Source: Bemisia tabaci
Taxonomy: Eukaryota > Arthropoda > Insecta > Hemiptera > Aleyrodidae
Direction of reading: 5' to 3'
Assembly: GCF_918797505.1 (NCBI RefSeq)
Contig: NC_092797.1
Coordinates: 17,993,372-18,057,371 of the forward strand
Length of the DNA stretch: 64,000 nucleotides
Shown: positions 1 through 10,705 of the stretch, piece by piece
Numbering within the stretch: the first letter of the stretch is position 1
Layout of the letters: each line of letters starts with the position of its first letter
The notes under the pieces: generated by a model
The model's input: the letters and a program-made list of their open reading frames with translations, nothing else
Told to the model about the DNA's origin: nothing
The model's database searches: none
Translations under genes and position numbers: made by a program

Positions 1-595
1 CCGGGTTTCCTGGGTTTCCTGCAACTCAAGATTTCTTCGGTGCGGGCGGTATCGGGCGCTGGAGTCCCCTAGCAACACCAGCCGTTATTCGACCTAGTCC
101 TAAGATATGTTTTATTTTATTTTATTTGTTTATTTTTTTTTATTTAATTTTTTTATGTATTTTTTTTTATTTTTTTTTTTATTTTTTTTATTTTTTCTTA
201 TTTATTTTTTTGAGCAGGTTCAGTTGGAATTGCGCGGGAAATATTTGAATATGCCCGGGTTGCCGCGCATCGGTTTTCAACACTCATCAGTCCGAATCAA
301 CGGGTATCGGCAACACGTATCGGCCGCTGGAGTCCCCCAGCAACACCAGCCGTTATTCGACCTAGTCCTAAGATATTTTTTATTTTATTTTATTTTATTT
401 TTTTATTTTTTTTATTTAATTTTTTTATTATTTTCTTATTTCTTTTTTTTTTTATTTTTTTTATTTTTTTTATTTTTTTTATTTTTTGTTATTTTTTTTT
501 TAATTTTTGTATTTTTTTTATATTTTTTATTTTTGTATTTTTTTTTTATTTTTTTATTTTTTTTTATTTTTTTATTTTTTTTTATTTTTTTATTT

Positions 596-654
<59 letters not shown>

Positions 655-830
655 TTTTTTTTATTTTTTTATTTTTTTTTTATTTTTTTATTTTTTTTAT
701 TTTTTATTTTTTTTTATTTTTTTATTTTTTTTATTTTTTATTTTTTTTTATTTTTTTTCTCTAGAAAAGAAATAGGTGTACTTTATTTTTTTGGAAATTT
801 TTTTTTTTTTTTTTTTTTTTTTAGGGTTAC
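1..830. repeat. Duplicated 55-bp motif plus T-rich low-complexity tract
   Basis: A GC-richer block reading GGAGTCCCC(T/C)AGCAACACC and ending CCTAGTCCTAAGATAT occurs at about 60-110 and again at 326-375. Each copy is followed by (T)n-A low-complexity DNA running to about 830. Long open frames here are only Phe/Leu/Tyr runs created by the T-rich sequence and are not genes. The equivalent tract in unit 2 is 29973-30792, where part of the TTTTTTTA pattern has become a pure T run. Confidence 0.8.
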
Positions 831-864
831 GGAAGCCGTTCCATATTTTTCCACCATTTTTTGT

Positions 865-1043
865 ACGTGCCGGCCATTCCTTTTCTTTCTCCGAATTTTT
901 TCTCAATTTTATGACGATTTTTTGGTGAAAAACGTTGGGGTGTATAGTATATCATGAAAGAGGAAATGAGACCATTTTTATTTATATCATTTCCTTTTAA
1001 ATGATGAATCCAAACGGTACTACCATCATATTTTTTGGGTGCC

Positions 1044-1094
<51 letters not shown>

Positions 1095-1241
1095 GTTTTG
1101 GTAATTAGTGACTTTTTTTGGATTGGGCCGAAATTTTGTACGAAAATCATATTTTTGTTTTTTTGGAAGGATATCATGTATTTTCGGTATGACTTCTACG
1201 CAGTATCAGGCAAAGAGAGTTCCCATTTTAAATTTAAAAGT
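865..1241 (+). mobile_element. Fragment of palindromic element family (as at 54.6-59.8 kb)
   Basis: This stretch is similar, in the same orientation, to the right arm of the large palindrome at 55642-56102 plus 59690-59804. Shared landmarks in order are GGCCATTCC, TTTTATGACGATTTTT, a GTTGGGGTGT motif, ATGAATCCAAACGGTACT, TTTTTTGGGTGC and GGGCCGAAATTTTGTAC. A T run replaces the short hairpin found in the other copy. No coding capacity and no terminal repeats are visible, so it is a relic. An almost identical copy lies at 30834-31202. Confidence 0.65.
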
Positions 1242-1395
1242 TGTTCCCGGTAATGGCTTAAGATTAAAACTGTAGGTAGGTAAATTCATATAAACAGGTA
1301 TGAAAGATATATAATGAAGGGATTGTATGAAGTTTCCTATTGACAAATAACTTTTTACAAGAGGCATCTTTCGGAAGATTGAGTATTGTCTCGAG

Positions 1396-1426
<31 letters not shown>

Positions 1427-1516
1427 CAATTATGAAAATTGTTTCAATATAAGTTTTACTGATGAAATATAGGATTGAATAACTGACTAAGGAAAGAAAT
1501 AGGGAACGGTAGAGAT

Positions 1517-3095
1517 TTAGTAAAGATTTAGTAAAGAGAGAGAGAGTCTCTGAGAATTCTCAATTTGAGAATAATTGAGTGGGGATTTTCCGAAATTGCT
1601 GATAGTTGTGTGTTGAATTTTACTTAAGTCTTCATCGAAGAAAATTCCTAGGAATTTTTGGGAGTCAACTATGTTCAGGCTAATATTATGAGTCATAATT
1701 GTACTTTGATTAAATCTAGATTTTGGGCCGTTGAATATCATAGGACATGTTTTATTAAAATTGGAAATCATGAAACTGTTAAAGAACCAATCGGTAAGCT
1801 TTTGAAAAATTATATCACCTGAGTTTAAAGAAAATTTCATTGATATCTGACCCTGCGAGACTATTATTGAAACATCGCCTGCAAATAGTATTGTGATGCC
1901 GAGTTCTTTGGGTAGTGCATCGATGATATCATTTCTGTAGATGAGGAATGCGTAGGAGAGGAATTAGGAGTGAGCCTTGGGGTGCTCCGACTTCGATGGC
2001 CTTATAGAGGGATTTTATCCATTCACTGTTTGGAAGAAGGGCCTGAAGTCTATGTTGTAAGTAGGAAAACATTAGTTTGAGGGTTGATTCGTTGAATCCA
2101 TGGTGTTTTAGTTTATATAATAATATTAATTCATGATTTACTATGTCAAACGCAGCACTGAGATCGCAGTACAATGTGACCGCAATCAATTTATTTTTAT
2201 AGCTCTGATGACGTAATATTCTCAGTTTTTCTTGGATTGCAGTATGGGTGCTCTTGCCTGGGATAAATCCATGCCGGTTACTGTGAAATAACTGATTCTT
2301 GATAAAGAATCTTAGGAGCTGTTACTTTCTCAAAGATTTTATTAATTGGATTTATTGAGAGCAATATGGGTCTGTCATTTGCCGTTAGGTATTTTGGATC
2401 TTTTTTATGTGCCTAAGGAGACGACTGTCGACTTTTTAAGTTCATTCCGATAAGTGGATGAATTTACAAGTAAATAAAAAATCTTTGTGAGCGGTTTCCT
2501 GATTTCACCATTCACTTGTTTGATAAAATGCCAGAGTTTTGGAATGGGTTGTTGATCTAGGTACTAGTTTTTAATTCTTTAATTATTGTTTCAATACTTG
2601 AAAAGGACACTTTATTAATACTGGAAGGGCGCTGTATTTGTTTTTCAGATAGTTTTGGTTGATTTATCCGAGGCTCATTGTTTTCGAACGTTTCCTCAAG
2701 TAATTTGGGGACTTCGGAGGTAAAGTATTCATTGAATTTCTGGGCTAAGATTTCGTTGTCTGTTACGGGTAGTCCATCTATTAGTATCTCGTTGATTTTA
2801 TTGTCATTGGATTTACCTATCGTATCATATAGAGTTGACTAATCTCCACGTTGTCTTATTGAGGGTTATCACTATTTTCTATGATTTTTTCAGTATACTT
2901 CCTTTTCGCTTCTCGCAAGACTTTTCTGTGCAATTTGACATAATTAGAGTGCCTAAAGTTCAGCAAGCACTTTGAGAAGGAGCTTAACCAATATCTGAGA
3001 GTGTTTTTGAACTTGGCGGGGCTCATCCTCATAATCAACTGTACATCTTGGTATGGGTAAAAAAAAAAAGTAATTTTGATACTTCTTTTTATCAC
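1517..3095 (-). mobile_element. Non-LTR retrotransposon (LINE) remnant, RT domain
   Basis: On the minus strand, three broken frames read in order as part of a LINE ORF2. Residues from 3095-2856 (KLHRKVLREAKRKY) resemble the linker between endonuclease and reverse transcriptase. About 2290-1929 holds RT motifs HGFIPGKST, DLSAAFDIVNHE and GAPQGSLL. After a +1 frameshift at about 1950, the frame continues FLIYRNDII and then FAGD where a catalytic FADD/YADD box is expected, and on to the stop at 1517. Stops and frameshifts also break the region 2300-2850. It is a dead element: the catalytic box carries a D-to-G change. The exact family (Jockey/CR1-like clade) and the ends were not determined. The same relic is in unit 2. 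Confidence 0.8.
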
Positions 3096-3438
3096 TAATT
3101 AACGCAGTATCACATCAGTAATCACTACAGTAACAACCATGTATAATTTCTCTCATACTACTCTTGAAAATATTCTGTGAAACATCATCAAGTAGAAAAT
3201 CCAACGCCCAAACCTCAAAACGTGAGTTTAAAATTTCGTTCCGCCACGAGGCCCCGTGTAATTATTAAGCCGAGAGAAGGCATAGCTATTATTCCATGGA
3301 GAAGGTCCGGCTGCCTCCGTGGTACCTTGAGTCGCAGTTGGTACTTTGTAAAGTTTATGGATTTTTCCATTAATCCATTTCCCTCTGCCACGACTTGGTC
3401 AGATGATGTGCCGCACCGGATATGCTCAGAGATTTGGT

Positions 3439-3454
3439 GGCCCTGAAAAGGGCC
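3439..3454 (-). terminator. Histone 3' stem-loop of H3
   Basis: The minus strand reads GGCCCTTTTCAGGGCC, flanked by AAAAC and ACCAA, the canonical metazoan histone mRNA 3' processing stem-loop (6-bp stem, 4-nt loop) bound by SLBP. It lies 32 bases past the H3 stop codon. Confidence 0.96.
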
Positions 3455-3486
3455 GTTTTAAAAGAGTGCAGGATCTATGAATGCGC

Positions 3487-3900
<414 letters not shown>

Positions 3901-3964
3901 TCACGGATCGAGGACTTGCTAGAACTCTAAAAGTGATATGATGTTGAACGGTGGAGGTTCGGAG

Positions 3965-3973
3965 TATTTATAG
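3965..3973 (-). promoter_or_regulatory. TATA box of H3
   Basis: The minus strand reads CTATAAATA, 68-76 bases before the H3 ATG. An inverted CCAAT motif (ATTGG on the minus strand, within CCCATTGGGC) lies about 55 bases further upstream at 4026-4030. Confidence 0.8.
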
Positions 3974-4380
3974 TAGAGATTCCCGCCAATTTTGCGCCCC
4001 AGTCGATGAGTGGTCGATGAGCCGCCCAATGGGAGCCTTCCGTCATGGCGCTGGATTTGAAAATATGTAAACCTGCGAGCAGTATGATACTTATGCAATT
4101 TCAAGTACTCAAATTTCTTGTGTTTTTGGTTAGTATCTCAGTTTTAGTTGTGAAAGCAGTTTCCATTACCGCTTTGGTATCATTTACCAACGTGTATGTA
4201 CGTTGACGTCGATCATTTTGCTATCGTATTATGCAACCTAACTACAGATATAATATATTGTGGAAGCACAATCAGCGTCCCGACCTCTGATGTTACTTCC
4301 GGTGTTGTTGTGTTGTTAACATGGTTTTTTTCAGTGACAAACGATTATTGAAATTATTCTTGGTGTTCGTAATTCGCATA

Positions 4381-4886
4381 CAGTGGACTCTCGATAATTC
4401 GAAAACCTCATTAATTCGAAGGAAAGTCTGTTTCCCTTGAAAATCTCCCGATAATTCGAAGAAAATCAATGTATTTTTCTCCCCTCGGTATTTCGAAATT
4501 TTTAAGCTGGCGCGGCCCTCTATAATTCGAAATTGCGACAAAAATTCTCTCTGTAATTCGACGAAGTGTGGAAAGTAAATATGGTCCTCCCTCTGTAATT
4601 CGAATTAAGAAGGTACATTCCCTCTACAATTCGAAGTCAACTGTTCATGTACCTGGGTGTCTGAAAGAGCTTGGCCTTTGACCTAAAGACCTTTTGGCGT
4701 AAATCCGTCCATTTGCCCCTCTATAATTCGAATTCAGATGGCGCCTTCCCTCTATAATTCGAACCTCTCTAATTCGAAATTTTTCCACATGGAATCTCTT
4801 TAATTCGAACTCTCTTTATTTCGAAACCTCGCTAATTCGAAGAAAAAGCCGATTCCCTTCAAATTCGAATTATCGAGAGTCCACTG
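4381..4886. mobile_element. Pogo/Tigger-like MITE, 506 bp
   Basis: It begins CAGTGGACTCTCGATAA and ends with the inverted complement, flanked on both sides by TA (4379-4380 and 4887-4888). This matches the TA target duplication and CAGT-type ends of pogo/Tigger (Tc1-mariner) elements. It has no ORF. Inside are about 14 copies of an (A/T)TAATTCGAA-like motif, mostly in one orientation, each resembling the terminus. The same 506-bp length recurs in the copies at 29303-29808 and 34343-34848. It lies between the divergent H3 and H2A promoters. Confidence 0.85.
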
Positions 4887-5305
4887 TACCAGTATTTCGA
4901 CTTCATTGCGCTGTTACGTCGAATCGGAAATCAGCTGCAACTCCATAGGGCTAATGGTACGGACTTCACTTACTGGATATTTCATCCATGGATTTGGATT
5001 AATCTCATGAGTTTAAGGCATTCCGAAGAAGTGAACTGAGAAGTGAACTCGGAAGGAACGAGCACCGCAAACTCGTCGGCTCCAATTCATTCATCGTGGA
5101 ATCTTCATCATCTCGTATTTTATTCCACGATGAGCGCAAGGCCTCTGCCCGATAAAATGTAAAAAGTTATGGAGAAGCGAGCAGCTGTGCCCGTTGAAAC
5201 GTGGAACAATGGCCCCAGTGTTACGCGCCAACCCGGGCGACCTTCCGAGAGAGTGGAGTTACCACCAGGCCCCTCCCATTCGCTGCCGAAACGCAGCCGC
5301 TCAGG

Positions 5306-5314
5306 TATAAATAG
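5306..5314 (+). promoter_or_regulatory. TATA box of unit 1 H2A
   Basis: TATAAATAG lies 72-80 bases before the H2A ATG. The same promoter stands in front of the intact H2A gene of unit 2. Confidence 0.82.
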
Positions 5315-5671
5315 CCAAGCTTCCCCCTATTGAGCCATTCGTTTAGAATTCGCGCCACGCAGCAGATTTAAACGCAACATTCAACATGTCTGGAAGAGGT
5401 AAAGGAGGCAAGACTAAGGGCAAGTCCAAGACCCGTTCATCCCGCGCTGGACTCCAATTCCCCGTCGGACGTATCCACCGTCTGCTCCGCAAGGGTAACT
5501 ACGCTGAGCGTGTTGGTGCCGGAGCGCCAGTCTACCTGGCTGCCGTTATGGAATACTTGGCCGCTGAAGTTCTCGAGTTGGCCGGTAACGCCGCCCGTGA
5601 CAACAAGAAGACCAGGATCATCCCCCGTCACTTGCAGTTGGCCATCCGTAATGACGAGGAATTGAACAAGC

Positions 5672-5702
5672 CGTAGGCACCGAGAAGTAGAGGCCCCCAC
5701 AT
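5672..5702 (+). repeat. Left 31-bp terminal inverted repeat of the P-type element
   Basis: It starts CGTAGGCACCGAGAAG and is a perfect inverted match to 10186-10216. Confidence 0.96.
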
Positions 5703-5725
5703 AGCCTAATTTCGCGATTTCGTGC

Positions 5726-5741
5726 TGCACAGAGTAGTGCA
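5726..5741 (+). repeat. Left subterminal inverted repeat of the P-type element
   Basis: TGCACAGAGTAGTGCA is the exact inverse of 10156-10171. It sits about 54 bases inside the left end, while its partner sits about 45 bases inside the right end. This is the type of position occupied by internal inverted repeats in P elements. Confidence 0.85.
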
Positions 5742-6373
5742 TGCTATTCGGTCCGGTTACCAAGGCTGTCCTAGCGGGTCGACTTGAGGATTTCAGCCAG
5801 TTACATCGGATTTATCCAATTAATTTCGCGTTTATAGCGTTTATTTGGCAGTGTACTCGCGGTAACATCGTTTCTTAGTTTCTTCTTCAAAAAACATGGT
5901 CTGGAAAACGAGATTTACTAGTGTGTTTACTGAGTGTTTACATGATGGGTCACGTGGATTCAGCTTGACGTGAGGTTTAAGTTTTTTCTTAAATCATCGA
6001 TGATTTCTTAATGTTTAGTAATATTTTGACAAACAACGTATAAACTCAACTGCTGTGAATATGTGCATAATATTTGTGACTTCTTTCGATTCGAAATCAT
6101 CACATGAAATGTCTCCTAACCTCGAAGGTTCCACGAGTATGTGCGTTATCCACCTGCTTCATTAGATTTTCGGAATTTGTCTTGGTGTTTTCTACAGTTC
6201 TTCTCAGTGATTTTCGGTATATTAATGGTCGCATCTAGTTTGGACGACGCTTTCTCAAATTTTGGATTTTTTGCAATGGCATGACAGGTGATTATGAAGT
6301 TGTTATGCATGGATTTTATGTGTTTGTTTTTAGTATTGCTGTGTGAAATTGCTTCAAAGTAGCTTAGGTAATA

Positions 6374-9300
6374 ATGCCACGCACCTGCAGTGTGCCTGGG
6401 TGCAAATCAGGCTACAGAGGCCCAGATATAGACGTTCAGACTTTTACATTCCCAATTGACAAAGAACAGCGTTTAAAGTGGGTTAGAGCTATACATCGCT
6501 CGGAAGACTTTGTTGTAACTGAGTCCTCATCTGTGTGCATCAAGCACTTTCACGAGAAACATATCAATAGGTATTCAACCAACAAGAGAAAGAGTGAACC
6601 TACTTTGTTGAAGAGGCCCCATTTGAAGAGTGATGCTGTCCCTGGCATATTTCCCAATCAACCACATTACTTGTCGACGGAGGCACCAACTACCCGTAGA
6701 GAACCTGAGGAGAGGCGCAAGGCACTCATTGAAAGAGACAACCATGATTTTGAACAGTGGCAAGTCCAAGATAAGATAAACAATTTTCAAGAGCTGCTTG
6801 AGAACTTTAAGTCCAGAAGTTTGTCAGGCTTCAAGACTGAGGAGTATGATGATTTCTTGTTTTTATACAAAGTTAAAGCCACAATCAATAACATCCCCGA
6901 AATCAGTTGTAGCCTAAAAATTTTCAAAAATCTGAAAATCCAGGCATTTGTGGGGAACCGGTCGCTGAAAGTAGTAAGGTTTAAAGGATTCCTTAACCAA
7001 GATTATGAATGTTGCCATTGGTCTGCATTTGAGAGCTTACTCACCCATCTTTCTTCTCTGACAGCTGAAGATGTGTCAACCTTTGAGGAAAATATGGAAG
7101 AATTGTGTGATCATATTGATAGAATTCTAGATAAGTGGACACCATCCACAACAAATAATGAAACCGAGGAAAATTCTCCCAAACTGACCAAATTGGAATT
7201 TTGCAGGGAACAAATCAAATTGTTAACTTGTTCTGTCCCTCGGTACACCTCATGTCTCCTAATGTGGGCTTGCTCACTATTCTTTGCTTTTCCATCTGGG
7301 TACACCATGATGCGCAATTCGAAGGTTCTTACGCTTCCTCACCCCATGCACCTGAAAAGGCTGTCTGGAGATGTCAAAAGTGAAACAGGGATCAGTAAAG
7401 AACAAGTCGCTTATTTAACAGCCAAGTATAAGAATATGGAGGGTAATGAAAAGGTGGTTAATTTAATGTTTGATGAAATCTATACAATCCCCAATGTGGA
7501 GAGCAAAGGAGGAAAAATCATAGGTTTGGCCCCTGATAAAGGAGGCTCCACCAAAGTCCAAGCTTTCATGTTATCTTCCATTTTTGGGAAAAAAGAGGAT
7601 GTCGTAGCTCTGTTTCCGGTAAATTTCACTGATGCAGCAAAGTTGAAGCAAATGGTGCTGCAAGTTCTACAGGTGTTGACTCTCATCGGATATACCGTAT
7701 TGTCTTTAAGTTGCGACAACAACAAGATGAACAGGTCTATGTACCAACTACTGAGTGGTGGAGAAAAAATTAAGCAAAGTATTACCAACCCTTTCAATAA
7801 GAATGAAAAGATATTTCTCTTATTTGACACTGTGCACCTTGCAAAATGTGTTCGAAACAATTGGCTAAATCAAAAAAATGCATTTCAGACTTTCTTCTTC
7901 CCACTGATGGATAATCCATCTTTGATCATGAGTGCAAGTGTTCAAGATTTAAAAAATATTTACTTCAAAGAGAGAAATGAAATTCTGAAGTTAGCACCAG
8001 CACTTTCACAAAAAGTTTTGTTCCCATCTTCTCTTGAAAGGCAGAACGTTAACATTGCACTGCGTTTGTTTGATGAGAAGAACATAACTGCTCTTGAAAA
8101 ATTAGCAAAAGATGGCATCAGTGGAACTGCAGAATTTATCAAAATTTTCCTTCCATGGTGGCGCATCGTGAATGTCAGGGCACCCAACACAGGGGTTCAC
8201 AAACGAGACCCCTTCAGAGACCCCATTCGCTCGACTGACGACAAAAATCTGGGATATCTTGAAAAATTTGCAAATTTTCTGAAAAAATGGAGAGAATGTG
8301 AAATTCCTTCATCCCTAAATAAGGATAAAAAGACAGGAAGACTTACATTCGACACGCACTTTGCCTTACTTCACACTACAGAAACTTTTCGGTCTATGTG
8401 CAAATACATTTTTGAACAGTTCAATCCACATTACATTCTCCTCGGAAAATTCCAGACTGATGGAATTGAATCAAGGTTTGGGAGATATCGACAGATGAGT
8501 GGCTGTAATTATCATATTTCTCTAGCACAAATATTGGAATCTGAAAGGAAGTTAAAAGTTATGAGCCTCCTAAAATTAAGATCTGAAAAATATGGTGACT
8601 TCGAAATAAAAGATTTTAGTGCTTCAGATGACATTCCGGAGGAGATCTTCGCGAATGTTCCAAATGAAGGAGCCTTCGATGTTTGTTTGGATAAGTCGGA
8701 TGAAGTTGAGATAAGTGAAAGCCAAGGAGCAGTGCTATATTTTCTTGCAGGCTATTGTAGCCATTTGCTGTTAAAACTAGTTGGAAATTGCCTGGATTGT
8801 AAGAAATCTGTAGTTAGTAATGGAGAATTCAATGTTGATGTGAGAGGCGTAAGCAAAGAAACAAGAGAGTATCTGTCCAATTTGAGTCGAGGTGGCCTTA
8901 AAAAACCAACTGCTGTCTTGCATGAAGTAGTTTGCATTGCGTATCAAATATTTGTCATTCTCATTTCCAAGGACTTTGAAGAAAAATTTTTGAAGGTTCC
9001 CAGCCAGCGCGGCCTTCTCAAGCGACTCATTCTAAAGAAATTACAGTTCATTATTGATCTTGATGAAATATGTGAAATTGAAGAATGTGGGAGAAGCACG
9101 GAAACCATGCTGAATAAGGTTGCGCATACATTAGCCAACATTTTTTTAAATAATTATGTGAAGAGAATGAACGATGGAGTGAGGCGAACTAAGAAACGGA
9201 AGCTGGACACTTTTGACAGTTCTTCGAAAGGAGCCAATGGAAAGAAAATGAAGACGACAACAGTCAGCAAAGCACTTATGGAGAAAAAATGTGAAGAAAA

Positions 9301-9451
9301 CCAAAGTTTCTTGAAGAAAGGAACGGAAGATCCAGAAGAAAACAGAAAACGCAATGACACACCAGGAAAAAGTGGAAGAAGCGCAGAGGATCATCAAGAG
9401 CTGAAGACCAAAGACAAAGAAAACCAATGTGCAGAGGATCAGGAAACTTAA
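6374..9451 (+). CDS. THAP-domain P-element transposase, 1025 residues
   Basis: An N-terminal THAP zinc finger of C2CH type is visible: Cys5, Cys10, Cys55 and His58, with the conserved Trp36 and FP pair (26-27). A charged segment at about 108-145 could be a coiled coil. The RNase H-like transposase core follows, with candidate catalytic residues Asp367 (LMFDEIY), Asp448 (LSCDNNKMNRS) and Glu699 (TDGIESRFGRYR), and an inserted domain with FDTVHLAKCVRNN around 485, as in P transposases and vertebrate THAP9. The C-terminus is basic, with a likely nuclear signal (RRTKKRKL, about 938-945). The protein is longer than Drosophila P transposase (751) and has no in-frame stop or visible intron, unlike the Drosophila gene. 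It should bind element ends and cut and paste the element. AATAAA signals follow at 10013 and 10086. It lies on the same strand as the broken H2A, so the histone promoter could drive it. Confidence 0.95.
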   Translation: MPRTCSVPGCKSGYRGPDIDVQTFTFPIDKEQRLKWVRAIHRSEDFVVTESSSVCIKHFHEKHINRYSTNKRKSEPTLLKRPHLKSDAVPGIFPNQPHYLSTEAPTTRREPEERRKALIERDNHDFEQWQVQDKINNFQELLENFKSRSLSGFKTEEYDDFLFLYKVKATINNIPEISCSLKIFKNLKIQAFVGNRSLKVVRFKGFLNQDYECCHWSAFESLLTHLSSLTAEDVSTFEENMEELCDHIDRILDKWTPSTTNNETEENSPKLTKLEFCREQIKLLTCSVPRYTSCLLMWACSLFFAFPSGYTMMRNSKVLTLPHPMHLKRLSGDVKSETGISKEQVAYLTAKYKNMEGNEKVVNLMFDEIYTIPNVESKGGKIIGLAPDKGGSTKVQAFMLSSIFGKKEDVVALFPVNFTDAAKLKQMVLQVLQVLTLIGYTVLSLSCDNNKMNRSMYQLLSGGEKIKQSITNPFNKNEKIFLLFDTVHLAKCVRNNWLNQKNAFQTFFFPLMDNPSLIMSASVQDLKNIYFKERNEILKLAPALSQKVLFPSSLERQNVNIALRLFDEKNITALEKLAKDGISGTAEFIKIFLPWWRIVNVRAPNTGVHKRDPFRDPIRSTDDKNLGYLEKFANFLKKWRECEIPSSLNKDKKTGRLTFDTHFALLHTTETFRSMCKYIFEQFNPHYILLGKFQTDGIESRFGRYRQMSGCNYHISLAQILESERKLKVMSLLKLRSEKYGDFEIKDFSASDDIPEEIFANVPNEGAFDVCLDKSDEVEISESQGAVLYFLAGYCSHLLLKLVGNCLDCKKSVVSNGEFNVDVRGVSKETREYLSNLSRGGLKKPTAVLHEVVCIAYQIFVILISKDFEEKFLKVPSQRGLLKRLILKKLQFIIDLDEICEIEECGRSTETMLNKVAHTLANIFLNNYVKRMNDGVRRTKKRKLDTFDSSSKGANGKKMKTTTVSKALMEKKCEENQSFLKKGTEDPEENRKRNDTPGKSGRSAEDHQELKTKDKENQCAEDQET

Positions 9452-10090
9452 TTTTTAAGCTACTTCCCCCCTTCTATTTTAAATCACGAGAAACTGAGTA
9501 ACATTTTTCCCTTGTCTTAATCTCAGATTAAAAATTAACTAATTTTCAAATTTTTATTAACAAGTTGACGTAATTGCCTTCATAACTCAAATTTTTAGTT
9601 TAAAAACATTCATTTTACTTCAGTTTCATCTACTTCCAAATTAGAAGAACGTCTAAAATTTTAATTGCTTTTCTTTGCAAGTTCTTATTGAAATAATTTT
9701 CATCTTTTCACATGCACTCGTAATTTTTGCTGCTTGACTTCTGTGCCAATATGCCGATACTTCTCATTTTTTCAATACCCCATTTTCTTTAAATTTTATG
9801 CCTCACCATTCTCATTTCCTCCCTATTAATTACAATGTCTCCTACCTTTGCACACTACCTAATCAAAATCTCCTAACAACACGCTTGCAGGTAAATTCAA
9901 TTTTGCTTTATTACTTCTTAATGTCCATTTTTTGTCCTGTTTGTTTCAGGTTGATGCTCGAATTTGGAGATGTATAAGTTTAATTGTGCAGAAACCTTCA
10001 TTTTTTCCTTCAAATAAAATCAATCTCACCCCTTCCTAACATTACTCATAAACTCGCAAAATTCGCGAGCACCGCGAATAATTGAAATAA

Positions 10091-10309
<219 letters not shown>

Positions 10310-10347
10310 TAAGCTGTCTCCCTCCAGTCGTCTCTTCACTTTAAAAC

Positions 10348-10363
10348 GGCCCTTTTCAGGGCC
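10348..10363 (+). terminator. Histone 3' stem-loop of disrupted H2A
   Basis: GGCCCTTTTCAGGGCC, followed by ACCAA, lies 35 bases after the H2A stop. It is intact but separated from the H2A promoter by the transposon. Confidence 0.95.
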
Positions 10364-10705
10364 ACCAATTTGTGTAGCTACCATATACCATTTGTAATGC
10401 ATCCAAGCGGAATCTCTCGTTCGATTTAAGTGTAACTTGCCGTGTAAATTGTCACGTGGGCAAATTTTGCCACTATAGCCATTTGTTCCCGGGCCCGGAA
10501 AGATAGCGTCTTCAAAATAATCTTGAACAGAAATGAGGGGGGGAAAAGCGCCAAGTTAAAAGTGCAATCGCACGTTAAAGTTCCCCTCGTTTTATTGTTC
10601 GCCTTGATGCATGTAGAAGCTGCTGACTATTCACTCCTGGATTTCTACCGGGTGATCCAGAGCACTCGTCCACCATCTTTCTCGATGGAACCAGGAACGG
10701 CCGAC

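Noticed and set aside
107..775. 222-codon Phe/Leu/Tyr ORF that looks like a membrane protein, and its copy at 30079-30897
   Set aside because: Product of T-rich low-complexity DNA; not a protein gene.
6374..9451. Domesticated THAP host gene
   Set aside because: The ORF lies between perfect terminal repeats with a target duplication inside H2A and is absent from unit 2, so it is a transposon gene.
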